DNA of 64,000 nucleotides from Saprospiraceae bacterium (GCA_016710265.1 JADJJL010000006.1:372001-436000); one strand, 5' to 3'. Positions 7,932 through 19,229 are shown, counted from the stretch's first letter. Numbers and translations are program-made. Notes: a model not told the origin generated them from the letters alone.

Positions 7932-10900
7932 TTATTCCATCGACTCATAAAGCCTCGTACTTTTTCACGTGTGTTGTAGCCAAGAATATATATGGTGGGC
8001 ACTATAAGCAATGTTAAAAAGGTAGAAACAATTAAACCAAAAATCATGGTCCATGCCAAAGGTCCCCAAAACTTAACATTGTCTCCTCCTAAATAAAATT
8101 TAGCATCAAAGTCTGTCAACAATGATTCAAAATTCATATTCAGACCAATAGCCAGTGGTATCAATCCTAGAATGGTTGCTATGGCAGTCAATATAACTGG
8201 TGTCAATCTGGTTGCACCCCCTTCAATAACTGCTTCTCTTGCAGTAAGTCCACGGCTGCGCAATTCATCAATAAATTCCATAAGGATAATACCATTCCTA
8301 ACCACTATACCGGCCAAAGCAAAAATTCCTACACCGGTCATTACTACACTTAAGGTAAGTTTGGAAAATCCAAAACCTATGGCAATTCCTATTAAAGAAA
8401 AAAGTACCGTTGAAAATATAATGAGAGGTTTTACGACTGAATTAAATTGAGCTACAAGAATAAGTAACATTAAGGCCAACGCTGCGCCAAATGCAAGGCT
8501 CAAAAAGTCCATGGTTTCTTGCTGTTGTTCTAATTCACCGGTAAAATCTACTCTATAACCCTCCGGTAAGTCCATTTGTGCAATCATTTCTTTTAAAGAA
8601 CCTACAATTGCATTTGGATTGTAACCTGTGTTGACATCAGAAGAAAGCGTCACTAACCTTTTTTGATTTTTGCGATTAATACTATTGATCGCATTCGAGT
8701 ATCGGATAGTTGCTAAAGCGTTGACTGGCACTTGACGAAATTGGCCTAAGGCCATATCCATGTAGGATATATTTAGATTCAGAATGGATTCTAATTGTTG
8801 TCTGTCCTCTTCTTTTAATCGGATTTGAATGGGAGCATCATCATTCTGATCTCTAAATTTGGATGCTTCTTTTCCAAAAAGGGCGGTCCTTATTTCAGAG
8901 GCAATTTGTGCCAAACTGATTCCATTTCTTTGTGCTTTTTCTTCATCAATATCGATGATAATTTCAGGTTTACTGATTTGAAAATCCGAACTCAAATTAT
9001 CAATACCTTCAATGTTTGATTTTTTTGCCTCCTCTTTTATTTGATTTGAAAGTTTGACCAAAACTTCAAAATCGTCTCCGGTAATTTCCATATTGATGGC
9101 CTTGCCAACTGGTGGACCATTTCTTTCTTTTTCAACCCTGATTTCAACTCCTGGAATTCCTTCTGCAAATTCTTCTTTTAAATCATTTAATATATCTACG
9201 GTAGATACACCACCACGTTCTGAAAATCGAACAAATGCAACGGATACTTTACTTTTATGCGGAGTTGCAACTCGATCAGGATTATCAGGATCCCCGGCAC
9301 CTAAACCCACATTGGTAATCACAGAAGTAACTGCCGGATTATCTTTTCCTATCACCTTATAAACCCTTTCCTCAATTATTCGAGTAACACTATCTGTTAT
9401 TGAAGCATCAGTACTCATTGGCATCTTGCAGTATACAAATGCAAAGTTGGGCTCTCCATCCGGAAAAGTTTCAATCGCAGGATTGGTCATAAGAAATCCT
9501 ACCCAACTCACAATAAGAAATATAAATACTCCTATTACAATAAAAACCGGTCTAGACCCCTTGATCATGACCACGATTAATTTTCTATATGCTTGAATCA
9601 CCTTTGGCCACCACTTTGTTTGAAAACCAATGACCATTTTTTGTATAATAAAGTGGTATGCAATAATTGAAATAATTGCCAGCACAGAGAAATTTCCCAG
9701 ACCTCTTCCAAGTGATGCATAGCCCAATAAAGCTAAAAATGCAAAGAAAATAATTGGAACCATATAATCCTTTAATCGATTTTTGTGATCTGGATCCTCT
9801 CGTTTCATAAAGGAGACCGCAAAAACAGGATTCATAATAAACGCTACAAACAAGGAAGCTCCTAAAGTAATAATAAGCGTGACTGGTAAATTACTCATGA
9901 ACTTACCAATAATGCCAGGCCAAAACAACAAAGGAACAAATGGCATTAGAGTCGTTAAAGTTCCTGCTAAGACCGGATAAAAAACTTCGGCTGATGCAGC
10001 ATTTGCTGCTTGTACAATCGTAATGTTTTTAAACTTATTAAATATTCGGTGGGTGTTTTCAATAACCACGATCGCATCATCCACTACAATTCCCAATGCA
10101 AGTAGAAGTGAGAATAATACAATCACATTCATCGACATTCCAAGAACGGGCATAAACAGAAACGCAACCAATGTGGACAATGGAACTGCCAATCCAACAA
10201 AGAAAGCATTGGTAAATCCCATAAAAAACATCAAGACCACGACCACAAATATAAAACCAAGGATGACCGTATTAAATAAATCATCCAATTGGACTCTTGT
10301 ATTATCAGAAGTGTCTCCTGTTACTTTAATGGTGAGATTTTCAGGAAATTCTGTCTCTTTATACTGTTTTAGGATTGCATAAATTTTGTCAGTGGCACCA
10401 ATTAAATTTTCCCCGGACCTTTTAATAACGTTAAGGGTGACAACTGATTTATCATCCAATCTTGCGAAATCTTGTTTTTCTTTAAATGCATCTTTTACAT
10501 CTGCAATGTCTTTAATAAATACTTCTGTACCGGTGAATGACCGAACTACTATTTCTCCAATTTCTTCAGGTGATTTAAATTCACCAGTGACGCGAACATT
10601 TCTACGTAATTCATTTACTTTTAATTCACCACCCGAAATGCTCATGTTTTGCCTCTGGACAGCACCTTCAATATCACCAAAAGTTATACCCGCTGCAGTC
10701 ATTCGGTATAAATCAACGTTGATTTGAATTTCTCTTTCGACCCCTCAAATAATATCTACTCTTGTTATTTCTTTAAGAGATTCAATTTGATATTGAAGTT
10801 GTTCTTCAAAACCTTTTATTCGATCCAATGGAAAATCTCCTGCAAGATTGATATTCATGATTGGTATCTCGCTAAAATCAAATTCCTGAACTTGCGGATC

Positions 10901-11299
10901 TGATTTTAAATCGGAAGGCAAATCTTTTTTTGCTTTGTCGACCGCATCTGCCACTCTTTGTTTACATAATTTTGGATCTAAATCCGTATTAAATTCTGCA
11001 ATAATCAGAGAAAAATCTGATACAGAATTACTGCTTACCTTAGTTATTCCATTGATGGACTTTAATTGCTTCTCAATGGGTTTGGTGATTAGATTTTCAA
11101 TGTCCTGAGGACTGGCACCTGGATAAATCGTAGATACTGAAACAGTAGGTATGACAATATCTGGAAAAAGCTCCTTCGGTGTTCTGTTGTAAGCCACAAT
11201 TCCAGCAAGTGTAATCAATATCGTAAATACATAAATACTGGTGGAGTTTGCGATACACCATTTGGTAAACCCCAGATTCTTGATATGCTCTAATTCCAT
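7928..11299 (-). pseudogene. RND-family efflux pump (AcrB/HAE1 type) interrupted by an in-frame TGA
   Basis: Inner-membrane proton-driven exporter, 1123 codons if read through. The N-terminal 184 codons hold TM1 and the first porter subdomain. The rest holds the other transmembrane helices, including the proton-relay pair in LGIVVDDAIVV, and the large periplasmic domains. The two parts are in the same frame and separated only by TGA at 10745-10747. The flanking residues read VDII-stop-GVEREI, where relatives have glycine, so a single GGA to TGA change explains it. The adaptor gene lies 44 bases upstream. No TolC-type gene is in the window. Confidence 0.88.
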
Positions 11300-11343
11300 A
11301 AATTTGTTTCTTCGAAATGAAAGTATTCTAAAGCCAATATTTG

Positions 11344-12483
11344 TTAAAGAATCCGGATTTTCTGACCATCCACGATGTCTCCAAATCCTTGTGTAATTAA
11401 AAGTTCTCCAACTTTTAATCCATCAGATATAACCGTAAAGCCGTTATAACTTACGTCTGGTTTAATAATTTTTTTAGTGGCCACCCATTCTTCCTGTACA
11501 TGTTCTGCAACCAACACATAAAATTCACCATCAATATTGGTTTGAATTAAATTGTTTGGGACAACAATACTATTCTTTTTAATTCCATTGTTAATTTTCA
11601 TTTTGACCATTTGATTGGCTTTAATACCTTGATGGCCTGTTGGAATTTTTGACTCAATGGTGACCGTCCTACTTGTTAAATTCACTGTTTGACCAGCATA
11701 ACTGATGGTGCTTTGAATCATTTTATTTTGATCAGGAAAAAATAGATTTACTTTATCTCCTTTTTTAATTTTGCCCGCATATAGATCACTTACTTTTGCT
11801 TTTACAGAAAGAGATTTGTCATTCACGACCCTGATACCTGTAAAACCCGGACTGGCCATTTCTCCAATTTTTAACTTTACCTCATCTACCACACCATCCA
11901 CCGGCGCAGTGATTTGGGTAAGATTCAATTGTGTTTGCAACGATTTTAGCCGTTCCTCTAATTGTTGTTTTTGATTTTTAGCTTGTAAAAATTGAGTTTC
12001 TGAACCAATGTTTTGTTCCCAAAGTTCTTTTTGTTTGTTATACATGGTCTCAGCAAGTGAAAGTCCGGTTCGAACTTCTTCCATGCCCTGTCGGATGGTA
12101 GATCCATCTAAAGTTGCTAAAACCTTGCCTTTCCGCACTTGGTCGCCAATTTTAACAAAAATGGATGTTACAACACCAGGCATTTGGGGAGACGCCATTA
12201 AATTAAATTCAGCATCTACCATACCCTGTAACTCAATGTATTCATTAAAATCCATTTTGTCCAAAGTCTCAATCTGAACTATTTTTGATTTTTTGATCGT
12301 TTCATCACCTGTACTGTCCGTGGACAATAGGCTTTCTAATTCAACTATGCGACTGTTATATTCTGTTACTTTCTGCTTTAAATCAGCCAACTCTGTCGCA
12401 GGATCTGCAGGCTTATTAGGCCCACAAGAAGTTCCTAACAGTAAAAATGCCAATAAACTAAATGGGAAATGTAATTGGTTCAT
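11344..12483 (-). CDS. RND efflux periplasmic adaptor (membrane-fusion lipoprotein)
   Basis: HlyD/AcrA-type adaptor of 379 residues that links the RND pump to an outer-membrane channel. ATG 12483 is preferred over the longer open frame because it begins a lipoprotein signal with lipobox LLGTSC. A coiled coil around residues 30-55 is followed by a barrel-lipoyl region (GQVRKGKVLATLDG-like), an alpha-hairpin, the returning lipoyl half (ITAPVDGVV) and beta-barrel domains. It is first in the leftward transcript adaptor-pump-RNase-barstar. Confidence 0.92.
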   Translation of the reverse strand: MNQLHFPFSLLAFLLLGTSCGPNKPADPATELADLKQKVTEYNSRIVELESLLSTDSTGDETIKKSKIVQIETLDKMDFNEYIELQGMVDAEFNLMASPQMPGVVTSIFVKIGDQVRKGKVLATLDGSTIRQGMEEVRTGLSLAETMYNKQKELWEQNIGSETQFLQAKNQKQQLEERLKSLQTQLNLTQITAPVDGVVDEVKLKIGEMASPGFTGIRVVNDKSLSVKAKVSDLYAGKIKKGDKVNLFFPDQNKMIQSTISYAGQTVNLTSRTVTIESKIPTGHQGIKANQMVKMKINNGIKKNSIVVPNNLIQTNIDGEFYVLVAEHVQEEWVATKKIIKPDVSYNGFTVISDGLKVGELLITQGFGDIVDGQKIRIL

Positions 12484-12635
12484 ATTTGATTGAGGTAATA
12501 AGTTTGAAAAGACGAAATCTAAAACGAAATCAAATGGTATTAGTTCGACGTTTAAACACAATTAAAATAGCGTTTATAAATAGATAGCAAATTAACTAGA
12601 ATATTTAATAAAGATTAACAGTTGATCATATTGTT

Positions 12636-13127
12636 TTATTCCTCTTCAAAAAGTTCATCATAAAATATGGGGTCTAACATTGGAAGTCCCAACCAGACAT
12701 TTTCATCATTGTTTACGGCTCCAATTCTTAAAAATCCACCTGAAGCTTTTGCTACTTCATCGGCTAAGTCAATAAGACTGTCGTAATACTGGGAGGCGAC
12801 GTAAAGTTTTAATTTAGGTAAAATAGTATTTAGGACTGTTAATTCTTTACTGATCTGCTTGTTTCTGGCAATATGGTCTTTTGGGTATTGGTCAATAAAT
12901 TGATTTAACAATGTGATAAATTGTTCCTTGAGTTCTAAATAGATGGGTTTCAATTCATGGGTGTAAGCAAAAGAACGAATTGCTACAATTTTTTCAGCCC
13001 AAGCTTTCTCTTTTAAATCAATTTCACCATCCGCTCCTGCAATCAATATACAAACTTTAGGAATAGCATGAATTAATTCCTGATACTCAGTTGGTTTAAG
13101 AGTTTTAAATGATCCTAAGGCTGTCAT
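12636..13127 (-). CDS. Uncharacterised protein, possibly TerB-like
   Basis: A soluble 163-residue protein with no signal peptide. Near the N-terminus, IAGADGEIDLKEKAWAEKI resembles the acidic, helix-flanked loop of TerB-like domains, where the aspartate and glutamates can bind metal. The rest is predicted helical, ending in an acidic DELFEEE tail. I cannot assign a function. It has its own -7 box and is divergent from mutS. Confidence 0.7.
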   Translation of the reverse strand: MTALGSFKTLKPTEYQELIHAIPKVCILIAGADGEIDLKEKAWAEKIVAIRSFAYTHELKPIYLELKEQFITLLNQFIDQYPKDHIARNKQISKELTVLNTILPKLKLYVASQYYDSLIDLADEVAKASGGFLRIGAVNNDENVWLGLPMLDPIFYDELFEEE

Positions 13128-13148
13128 AATCGTCGATTTTTAATGACC

Positions 13149-13156
13149 CAAAATTA
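13149..13156 (-). promoter_or_regulatory. -7 box for the TerB-like gene
   Basis: TAATTTTG on the minus strand, 22 bases before the ATG at 13127. It forms a divergent pair with the mutS box at 13221-13228. Confidence 0.55.
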
Positions 13157-13220
13157 TAAAGGTTTTTGTAATCATCTATGCTTAATAGTATAGATTTTAA
13201 TTTTATGAAATATGAATACT

Positions 13221-13228
13221 TATCTTTG
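13221..13228 (+). promoter_or_regulatory. -7 box for mutS
   Basis: TATCTTTG, an exact TAnnTTTG match, ends 20 bases before the mutS ATG, which would give a very short leader. Confidence 0.6.
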
Positions 13229-13248
13229 TGACAATCTGAGAAATTGGA

Positions 13249-15858
13249 ATGGAACAAAACCTATTATTTGAGGTCAAGACCATGACCCCGCTCATGGAGC
13301 AGTATTACGCTATGAAGGCCCAACACCCTGATGCTCTTTTGTTATATAGGGTTGGAGATTTTTATGAGACTTTTGGCTCTGATGCAGAGAAAACAGCTTC
13401 CATTTTAGGAATTGTTTTGACAAAAAGAAACAACGGAGGTGTAGATATTGAATTGGCCGGATTTCCATACCATGCTTTGGATGCATACCTACCAAAATTG
13501 GTCAAAGCCGGCTTAAGAGTTGCCATTTGTGAGCAACTGGAAAAACCGATGAAGGGTAAAAAAATTGTAAAGCGAGGGATTACCGATGTGATTACGCCAG
13601 GCGTAACATTGGATAATAAATTGCTCGACCATAAAAAAAACAATTTTCTTGCTGCCGTTTTTCAAGCGGATTTAACAACTTACGGAATTTCATTCGCAGA
13701 TATCAGCACAGGAGAGTTTTTTCTGGCCCAAGGTTCTTTGGATTATATGAATAAGTTGATCCAAAATTTTGCACCATCTGAAGTATTGGTGCCCAGATCT
13801 TCTAAGACTTTGTTAGAAGAGCAATTTCAGGATTCTTTGTATATCTATCCACTAGAAGATTGGATTTTTACTACTGAATACGCTAGTAAAAAATTATTAA
13901 ATCATTTTAACACCCTGAGTCTGAAAGGATTTGGTGTGGATGAATATGAGATTGGACAAATAGCTTCGGGTGCAATTTTGTATTATCTTGAAACTACTCA
14001 AAACAAAAACCCCAAACACCTTTCGTCCATCAGCCGTTTGAATGACGATGACTATGTTTGGATGGACCGTTTTACCATGAGAAATCTTGAATTGGTAGAT
14101 TCTATGCACTTGGATGGTAAATCACTATTGGATATTTTGGATTTCAGTATGACTCCAATGGGTTCTAGGTTGATTCGTAAATGGATATCATTGCCTCTTC
14201 AAGTATTGAGCCGAATAGAGGAGCGTCTAGAGTCTGTAGAGAGCTTCATGAAATTTGATGATTCTGCAGGTGAAATTAGAAAAATATTGAAATCCTTTGG
14301 TGATTTAGAAAGACTCGTGGCTAAAATTCCATTGCGCAGAATTAACCCAAGAGAGTTGCGATTCATTGCCACAAGTCTGCATAGTATTCATGGTATTAAA
14401 TCTCAATTATCCAGAATTGGAGGAAAAAGTTTATTGCTTAAAATATTTGATCGATTGGATCCTTGCGATGGTTTGGTCTTAAAAATTCAAAGCATGTTGC
14501 AAGACGATTCGCCTGCCGCACTTAACAAAGGTGGAATTATCAAAGAAGGCAACAATGAGGAATTGGATGAGCTCCGATACATTCACCAAAATAGCAAAGA
14601 CTTATTGGTTGACATTCAAAAACAAGAAATTCTAAACACGGGTATTTCCAATTTAAAAGTAGGATTCAATTCTGTATTTGGTTATTTTCTGGAGGTGACC
14701 AACAAGTATAAAAACCAAGGGAAAGTTCCTGATCATTGGGTGCGTAAACAGACCATGTCCACCGGAGAACGTTATGTGACGGACGAATTAAAAAAATTGG
14801 AGTCTAAGATCTTAGGTGCTGAAGAGAGAATTATTACTCTAGAGGAAGAGTTGTTTAACCGTTTGGTGGATGAAGTGCAAGAATTTGTGATCATACTTCA
14901 AAATAATGCACTTGCCATTGCACAACTTGATTGTCTTCTTGCTTTGGCTCATGCAGCTCAAAAATACCATTATTGTAAACCCGATGTGACCGATCATAGT
15001 ATTATAGACATCAAGGAAGGAAGGCATCCCGTGATTGAGCGCCAAATGAAAGATGGAGAATCATACATCCCCAATGACGTTTATTTAGATTCTTCTGATC
15101 AGCAAATTATCATTATCACTGGGCCCAATATGTCTGGTAAATCAGCCATTCTCAGGCAAACAGCCATGATTTGTATTATGGCTCAAATTGGGAGTTTTGT
15201 GCCAGCCAAACAAGCATCCATAGGTTATTTAGACCGCGTTTTTACCAGGGTAGGGGCATCTGATAATATTTCTTCAGGAGAAAGTACATTTATGGTGGAA
15301 ATGAATGAAACCGCCAGTATTCTAAATAATCTCTCTGATAGATCTTTGATATTATTGGATGAAATTGGGAGGGGTACTAGTACTTATGATGGTATATCCA
15401 TTGCATGGTCTATTGCGGAGTATCTACACCAAACACCTTTTAAACCAAAGACTCTTTTTGCCACGCATTATCACGAATTAAATGAACTTGAATCGCATTA
15501 TCCAGGAATAAAAAACTTCCATGTATCCACTCAAGAAATTAATAAAAAAGTGATTTTTTTGAGAAAACTGGTGGAAGGTGGAAGTGAGCATTCATTTGGA
15601 ATCCATGTTGCCAAAATGGCCGGAATGCCGGACTCTGTAGTGAGACGGGCAACCGATATTTTAGAAGATATGGAGTCAAAAAGAAACACAGGAGGAGAAA
15701 TCCCCAAACCCAGTGTCCAAGCCCAAAGTTTAACCATAATGAATCATCAATATACAGAATGGGAAGGTATCATTGGAGAATTAAAACTTATGGATCTTAA
15801 TAGCCTTTCTCCATTAGAATGTGTATTTAAGTTAAACCAACTAAAAAAAAGATTATAA
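13249..15858 (+). CDS. mutS: DNA mismatch repair protein MutS
   Basis: Mismatch-recognition ATPase, 869 residues, full length. The N-terminal mismatch-binding motif RVGDFYETF has the Phe-x-Glu pair that contacts the mispair. It is followed by connector, lever and clamp domains. The C-terminal ABC-type ATPase has Walker A GPNMSGKSAILRQ near residue 625, Walker B with signature in LLDEIGRGTSTYDG, and ATHYHEL. It is a single-gene unit with its own promoter box. Confidence 0.98.
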   Translation: MEQNLLFEVKTMTPLMEQYYAMKAQHPDALLLYRVGDFYETFGSDAEKTASILGIVLTKRNNGGVDIELAGFPYHALDAYLPKLVKAGLRVAICEQLEKPMKGKKIVKRGITDVITPGVTLDNKLLDHKKNNFLAAVFQADLTTYGISFADISTGEFFLAQGSLDYMNKLIQNFAPSEVLVPRSSKTLLEEQFQDSLYIYPLEDWIFTTEYASKKLLNHFNTLSLKGFGVDEYEIGQIASGAILYYLETTQNKNPKHLSSISRLNDDDYVWMDRFTMRNLELVDSMHLDGKSLLDILDFSMTPMGSRLIRKWISLPLQVLSRIEERLESVESFMKFDDSAGEIRKILKSFGDLERLVAKIPLRRINPRELRFIATSLHSIHGIKSQLSRIGGKSLLLKIFDRLDPCDGLVLKIQSMLQDDSPAALNKGGIIKEGNNEELDELRYIHQNSKDLLVDIQKQEILNTGISNLKVGFNSVFGYFLEVTNKYKNQGKVPDHWVRKQTMSTGERYVTDELKKLESKILGAEERIITLEEELFNRLVDEVQEFVIILQNNALAIAQLDCLLALAHAAQKYHYCKPDVTDHSIIDIKEGRHPVIERQMKDGESYIPNDVYLDSSDQQIIIITGPNMSGKSAILRQTAMICIMAQIGSFVPAKQASIGYLDRVFTRVGASDNISSGESTFMVEMNETASILNNLSDRSLILLDEIGRGTSTYDGISIAWSIAEYLHQTPFKPKTLFATHYHELNELESHYPGIKNFHVSTQEINKKVIFLRKLVEGGSEHSFGIHVAKMAGMPDSVVRRATDILEDMESKRNTGGEIPKPSVQAQSLTIMNHQYTEWEGIIGELKLMDLNSLSPLECVFKLNQLKKRL

Positions 15859-15986
15859 GCTATGCTTAGATTTTTAGAATGCTTTAACTATTTGATTATT
15901 AGTTATTTAGATTATATATTTGAGGGTTCAAATGATATTTTTAACCCTACCCGACTTATATCTTATTGATTTATACGTTTTAGGAT

Positions 15987-15994
15987 TAATTTTG
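15987..15994 (+). promoter_or_regulatory. -7 box for the TonB receptor at 16020
   Basis: TAATTTTG, an exact match to TAnnTTTG, 25 bases before the ATG at 16020. Confidence 0.58.
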
Positions 15995-16019
15995 CGCCTT
16001 CATTGTAGAAACTCCAATA

Positions 16020-18254
16020 ATGATTAGAACTATATTTTATTTTTTAATAGCAATTTGTTTTCAACCTTTATTTGCACAAAAAGGGAGTGTCCGGGGAAAT
16101 GTTTATGACAAATCAAATGGTGAACCTATTGAATTCGCATCTGTCTATTTAGAAGGAACAAAGTTTGGTTCAGCCACAGATAAAACCGGTTTTTATATTT
16201 TGGCATCGGTCCCTACAGGTGATTACACGCTTTGTGTCAGTTTTATTGGATATGATACCATTAAACAAAAAATAAGCCTGCGAAATGGACAAATTATCAA
16301 TAAACAATTTAGTTTATCAGAGTCAACCTATAATCTTGAGGAAGTATCCATTACTGGAAAAAGAGAGCAGGCAAGAACTGAAGTAAGGATTTCTTCCATT
16401 TCAATTACTCCCAAGGAAATTAAATCATTGCCAGCTACTGGCGGGGAAGCGGATATTGCTCAATACTTACAAATAATTCCCGGAGTTATTTCTACAGGTG
16501 ATCAAGGAGGCCAAATCTATATCAGAGGAGGGTCTCCAGTGCAAAATAAAATTCTTTTGGACGGGATGACCATCTTTAATCCTTTCCATTCCATTGGTAT
16601 TTTTTCAGTTTTCGAAACAGAAATCATTCGATCAGTAGATGTTTTAACGGGTGGATTTGGTGCAGAATACGGAGGTAGAATTTCTGCCATTGTCGATATG
16701 AAAACACGTGAAGGAAACAAAACAAGATTTGGAGGCCTTGCAAGCGCAAGCCCTTTTATGAGTAAACTATTATTAGAAGGACCTATTTCTAAATATAGAG
16801 AAGATAAATCTGGAAGCACCTCATTTTTAATTACGGGTAAAAAATCATTTATCGATCAGACGGCTCCGAAATTGTACAAATATGCATTGGATTCATTGAC
16901 CGGGAATTTGCCTTTTAGTTTTACAGATGTTTATGGCAAAATTTCTACCATCAGTGACAATGGTTCATTTTTGAATTTGTTTGGATTCAGTTTTGATGAT
17001 GAAGTAAACTATACTGGACTTGCAAGCCTCGGTTGGAATGCCACTGGTGCTGGAGCTAATTTTAAAATTATACCTTCTACTTCCTCCATTATCATTGGCG
17101 GAAATATTGCTTATTCTGATTATAAAATTAATCTGGATGAAGGTCAAAGCGAACCTCGTTTTAGTAGGATAAAAGGAATTCAATCAAATTTGAATTTTAG
17201 CTATTTTGGAAGAAATAGCGAAATTAAGTATGGCCTGGAATTTAATGCTTTTAGTACCGATTTTAGATTCACCAATTTTCTAAAAGTGCCTTTGGTTTTT
17301 AATGTCAACAATACTGAAATGGCTGGTTTCGCACGTTACAAATATTTTACGAAAAGAATTGTACTTGAACCAAGTCTCAGACTTCAATATTATGCATCAT
17401 TGTTGAAAACTTCCATTGAACCTAGATTTGGAGTTAAATACAATGTGACCGATAAATTCAGATTAAAGTCTGCAGGCGGGCTCTATTCTCAAAATTTAAT
17501 GAGTTCTGTCAGCGAAAGAGACATTGTAAATCTGTTTGTCGGTTTTATTACAAGCCCCGACCTTATTTACGGTACACATCTTATTGGAGGATTTGAAGTT
17601 GACTTAAATTCTTTTACAGAATTAAACATTGAATCCTATTATAAGAGATTTACATCCTTGTACAACCTAAACAGGAATAAGAGAAGTGTAAATGAAAGCG
17701 ATTATACCAAAGAAACTGGAGAAGCTTACGGTATTGATTTTTTACTAAAATCCAGCTACGTAAATTGGCGGATATGGTTAGCCTATTCTCTTGGTTTCGT
17801 AAACAGAGATGACGGCCAACAAAAATTTCCTGCTTTGTTTGACAGAAGACATAATCTCAATCTTGTGCTAGATTATCAGTTTGGAAAAAGAAAGAGTTGG
17901 GAAACAGGCCTTAGATGGAATCTTGGTTCCGGATTTGCATTCACCAAAATTCAGGGATTTATTTCGGATCATTATTTGGGGAATGGATTGGAAACCAATT
18001 TTGGTTTGGAAAATCCAGACATTGGTGTCGTTTATTCCCAAAAAATCAACTCCGGTAGATTACCATATTATCACCGCTTGGATTTTTCAGTGAAGAAAAG
18101 AATAGATTTTACAAAATCACTTAGAATGGAAATTACTGCGAGTGTAACTAACTTATACAATCGTAAAAATATATTCTATTACAATGTAGTGGAAAACAGA
18201 AGGGTCAATCAATTGCCGGTTTTACCATCCCTGGTAGTCATGCTTTATTTTTAG
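16020..18254 (+). CDS. TonB-dependent outer-membrane receptor
   Basis: A 744-residue outer-membrane transporter. A signal peptide ending ...LFAQ is followed by a carboxypeptidase-like regulatory domain (residues about 22-105, GNVYDKSNGEPIEFASV), a plug domain (IYIRGGSPVQNKILLDGM) and a beta-barrel ending in an aromatic residue (VVMLYF). The substrate is unknown. It is shorter than SusC-type receptors and has no SusD partner. Its stop overlaps the convergent cytochrome c gene by four bases. Confidence 0.9.
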   Translation: MIRTIFYFLIAICFQPLFAQKGSVRGNVYDKSNGEPIEFASVYLEGTKFGSATDKTGFYILASVPTGDYTLCVSFIGYDTIKQKISLRNGQIINKQFSLSESTYNLEEVSITGKREQARTEVRISSISITPKEIKSLPATGGEADIAQYLQIIPGVISTGDQGGQIYIRGGSPVQNKILLDGMTIFNPFHSIGIFSVFETEIIRSVDVLTGGFGAEYGGRISAIVDMKTREGNKTRFGGLASASPFMSKLLLEGPISKYREDKSGSTSFLITGKKSFIDQTAPKLYKYALDSLTGNLPFSFTDVYGKISTISDNGSFLNLFGFSFDDEVNYTGLASLGWNATGAGANFKIIPSTSSIIIGGNIAYSDYKINLDEGQSEPRFSRIKGIQSNLNFSYFGRNSEIKYGLEFNAFSTDFRFTNFLKVPLVFNVNNTEMAGFARYKYFTKRIVLEPSLRLQYYASLLKTSIEPRFGVKYNVTDKFRLKSAGGLYSQNLMSSVSERDIVNLFVGFITSPDLIYGTHLIGGFEVDLNSFTELNIESYYKRFTSLYNLNRNKRSVNESDYTKETGEAYGIDFLLKSSYVNWRIWLAYSLGFVNRDDGQQKFPALFDRRHNLNLVLDYQFGKRKSWETGLRWNLGSGFAFTKIQGFISDHYLGNGLETNFGLENPDIGVVYSQKINSGRLPYYHRLDFSVKKRIDFTKSLRMEITASVTNLYNRKNIFYYNVVENRRVNQLPVLPSLVVMLYF

Positions 18255-18631
18255 CCTTTGCATTCCAAAAGCTGCAATCGGATTTCTTCCAGATCAAACA
18301 AAGGTGACAATTGATGCTTTTCAAAGATGTAATTTAAAACATTACAAATTTGTATTTCGCTTAATTTTTCAAAGCTGGGCATCACGGAGTTAAGATTTGT
18401 TGTATCATTTACTAAACTTCCATGTTTTACTAGACATACGAGTTTTCGTCGATTAAACTCTGATAATTTATTTGCTTCAAAAGCCGGATACAATTTTGCC
18501 AAACCCTCAAAATTAATTCCATGACAATTCGAACATTGTTTATCATAGATAAATTTACCTTCTTTATAAGGTTCTGTAGATAATTGACAAGAAAGAACGA
18601 AACTAAAAATACTAATGGGAACCCATTTCAT
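18251..18631 (-). CDS. Small c-type cytochrome lipoprotein
   Basis: A 126-residue monohaem cytochrome c. A short hydrophobic leader ends in the lipobox-like VLSC, so the protein is probably lipid-anchored in the periplasm. The haem site is CSNCH, and MPSFEKLSEIQI provides the likely distal methionine ligand. Its start lies inside the end of the Sco gene (overlap 18612-18631), so the pair is translated together. A role in respiratory electron transfer or cytochrome oxidase assembly is inferred from that pairing. Confidence 0.87.
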   Translation of the reverse strand: MKWVPISIFSFVLSCQLSTEPYKEGKFIYDKQCSNCHGINFEGLAKLYPAFEANKLSEFNRRKLVCLVKHGSLVNDTTNLNSVMPSFEKLSEIQICNVLNYIFEKHQLSPLFDLEEIRLQLLECKG

Positions 18632-19229
18632 CCATTAAGATTTTAACATCACCCATCAATCGGTCAACATCCTGATCATCCGTACCCAAGGCATAGGCTC
18701 TCATTCTTTTTTCTGGATCTACTAAAATAATCCAACCGCTGTGATTTATTCCACCTGGAGAATCTGGGTCATCCACCGCAATGCTCATATAATCATTGAC
18801 CAGATTTCGGATATCGTTTTGCTGGTAGCCTTGTAAAATATGAAAATTAGGGTGATCAATACCAAGTTTTAGGTAATAGTCTTTGATTCTGGGAATCGAA
18901 TCTCTTCTAAAATCAAGACTAAAACATAAATAAGCCAATTGCTTATTGGATGAAAATTCATCCTTTAATCGGATCATATTTCTCATCACTTTCGGGCAAA
19001 TGGTAGGGCAACTTGTAAAGAAAAAACTGGCTAAGTAAGCCTTTCCTTCAAAGGTTTTTGAATTGACAGCAACACTATCTTGATTCATTAAATTAAAGTC
19101 AGGCACTTTTGCAAAAATTGTATCAGTACCGTTGATCGTGTAATTACCAATATAGGGTAATTTCTTTTCTTGAGTACACGATAAAAAAAACAAAAAACCA
19201 ATGCTTGAATAAAAAAGAACTTTATACAT
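18612..19229 (-). CDS. SCO1/SenC-family copper chaperone lipoprotein
   Basis: A 205-residue thioredoxin-fold protein that delivers copper to the CuA centre of cytochrome oxidase. The N-terminal signal has lipobox FLSC. The copper ligands are the two cysteines in TSCPTICPKV and the histidine in NHSGW. It starts with ATG at 19229 and overlaps the following cytochrome c gene by 20 bases. No oxidase subunits are in the window. Confidence 0.92.
   Translation of the reverse strand: MYKVLFYSSIGFLFFLSCTQEKKLPYIGNYTINGTDTIFAKVPDFNLMNQDSVAVNSKTFEGKAYLASFFFTSCPTICPKVMRNMIRLKDEFSSNKQLAYLCFSLDFRRDSIPRIKDYYLKLGIDHPNFHILQGYQQNDIRNLVNDYMSIAVDDPDSPGGINHSGWIILVDPEKRMRAYALGTDDQDVDRLMGDVKILMDEMGSH

Noticed and set aside
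7963..7971. TTTCACGTG, half of a parS site
   Set aside because: Only one half matches. It is inside the 3' end of the RND pump gene.
10745..10747. TGA read as an amino acid (alternative genetic code)
   Set aside because: TGA is used as a normal stop by several intact genes here, for example recR, parA and iscX.
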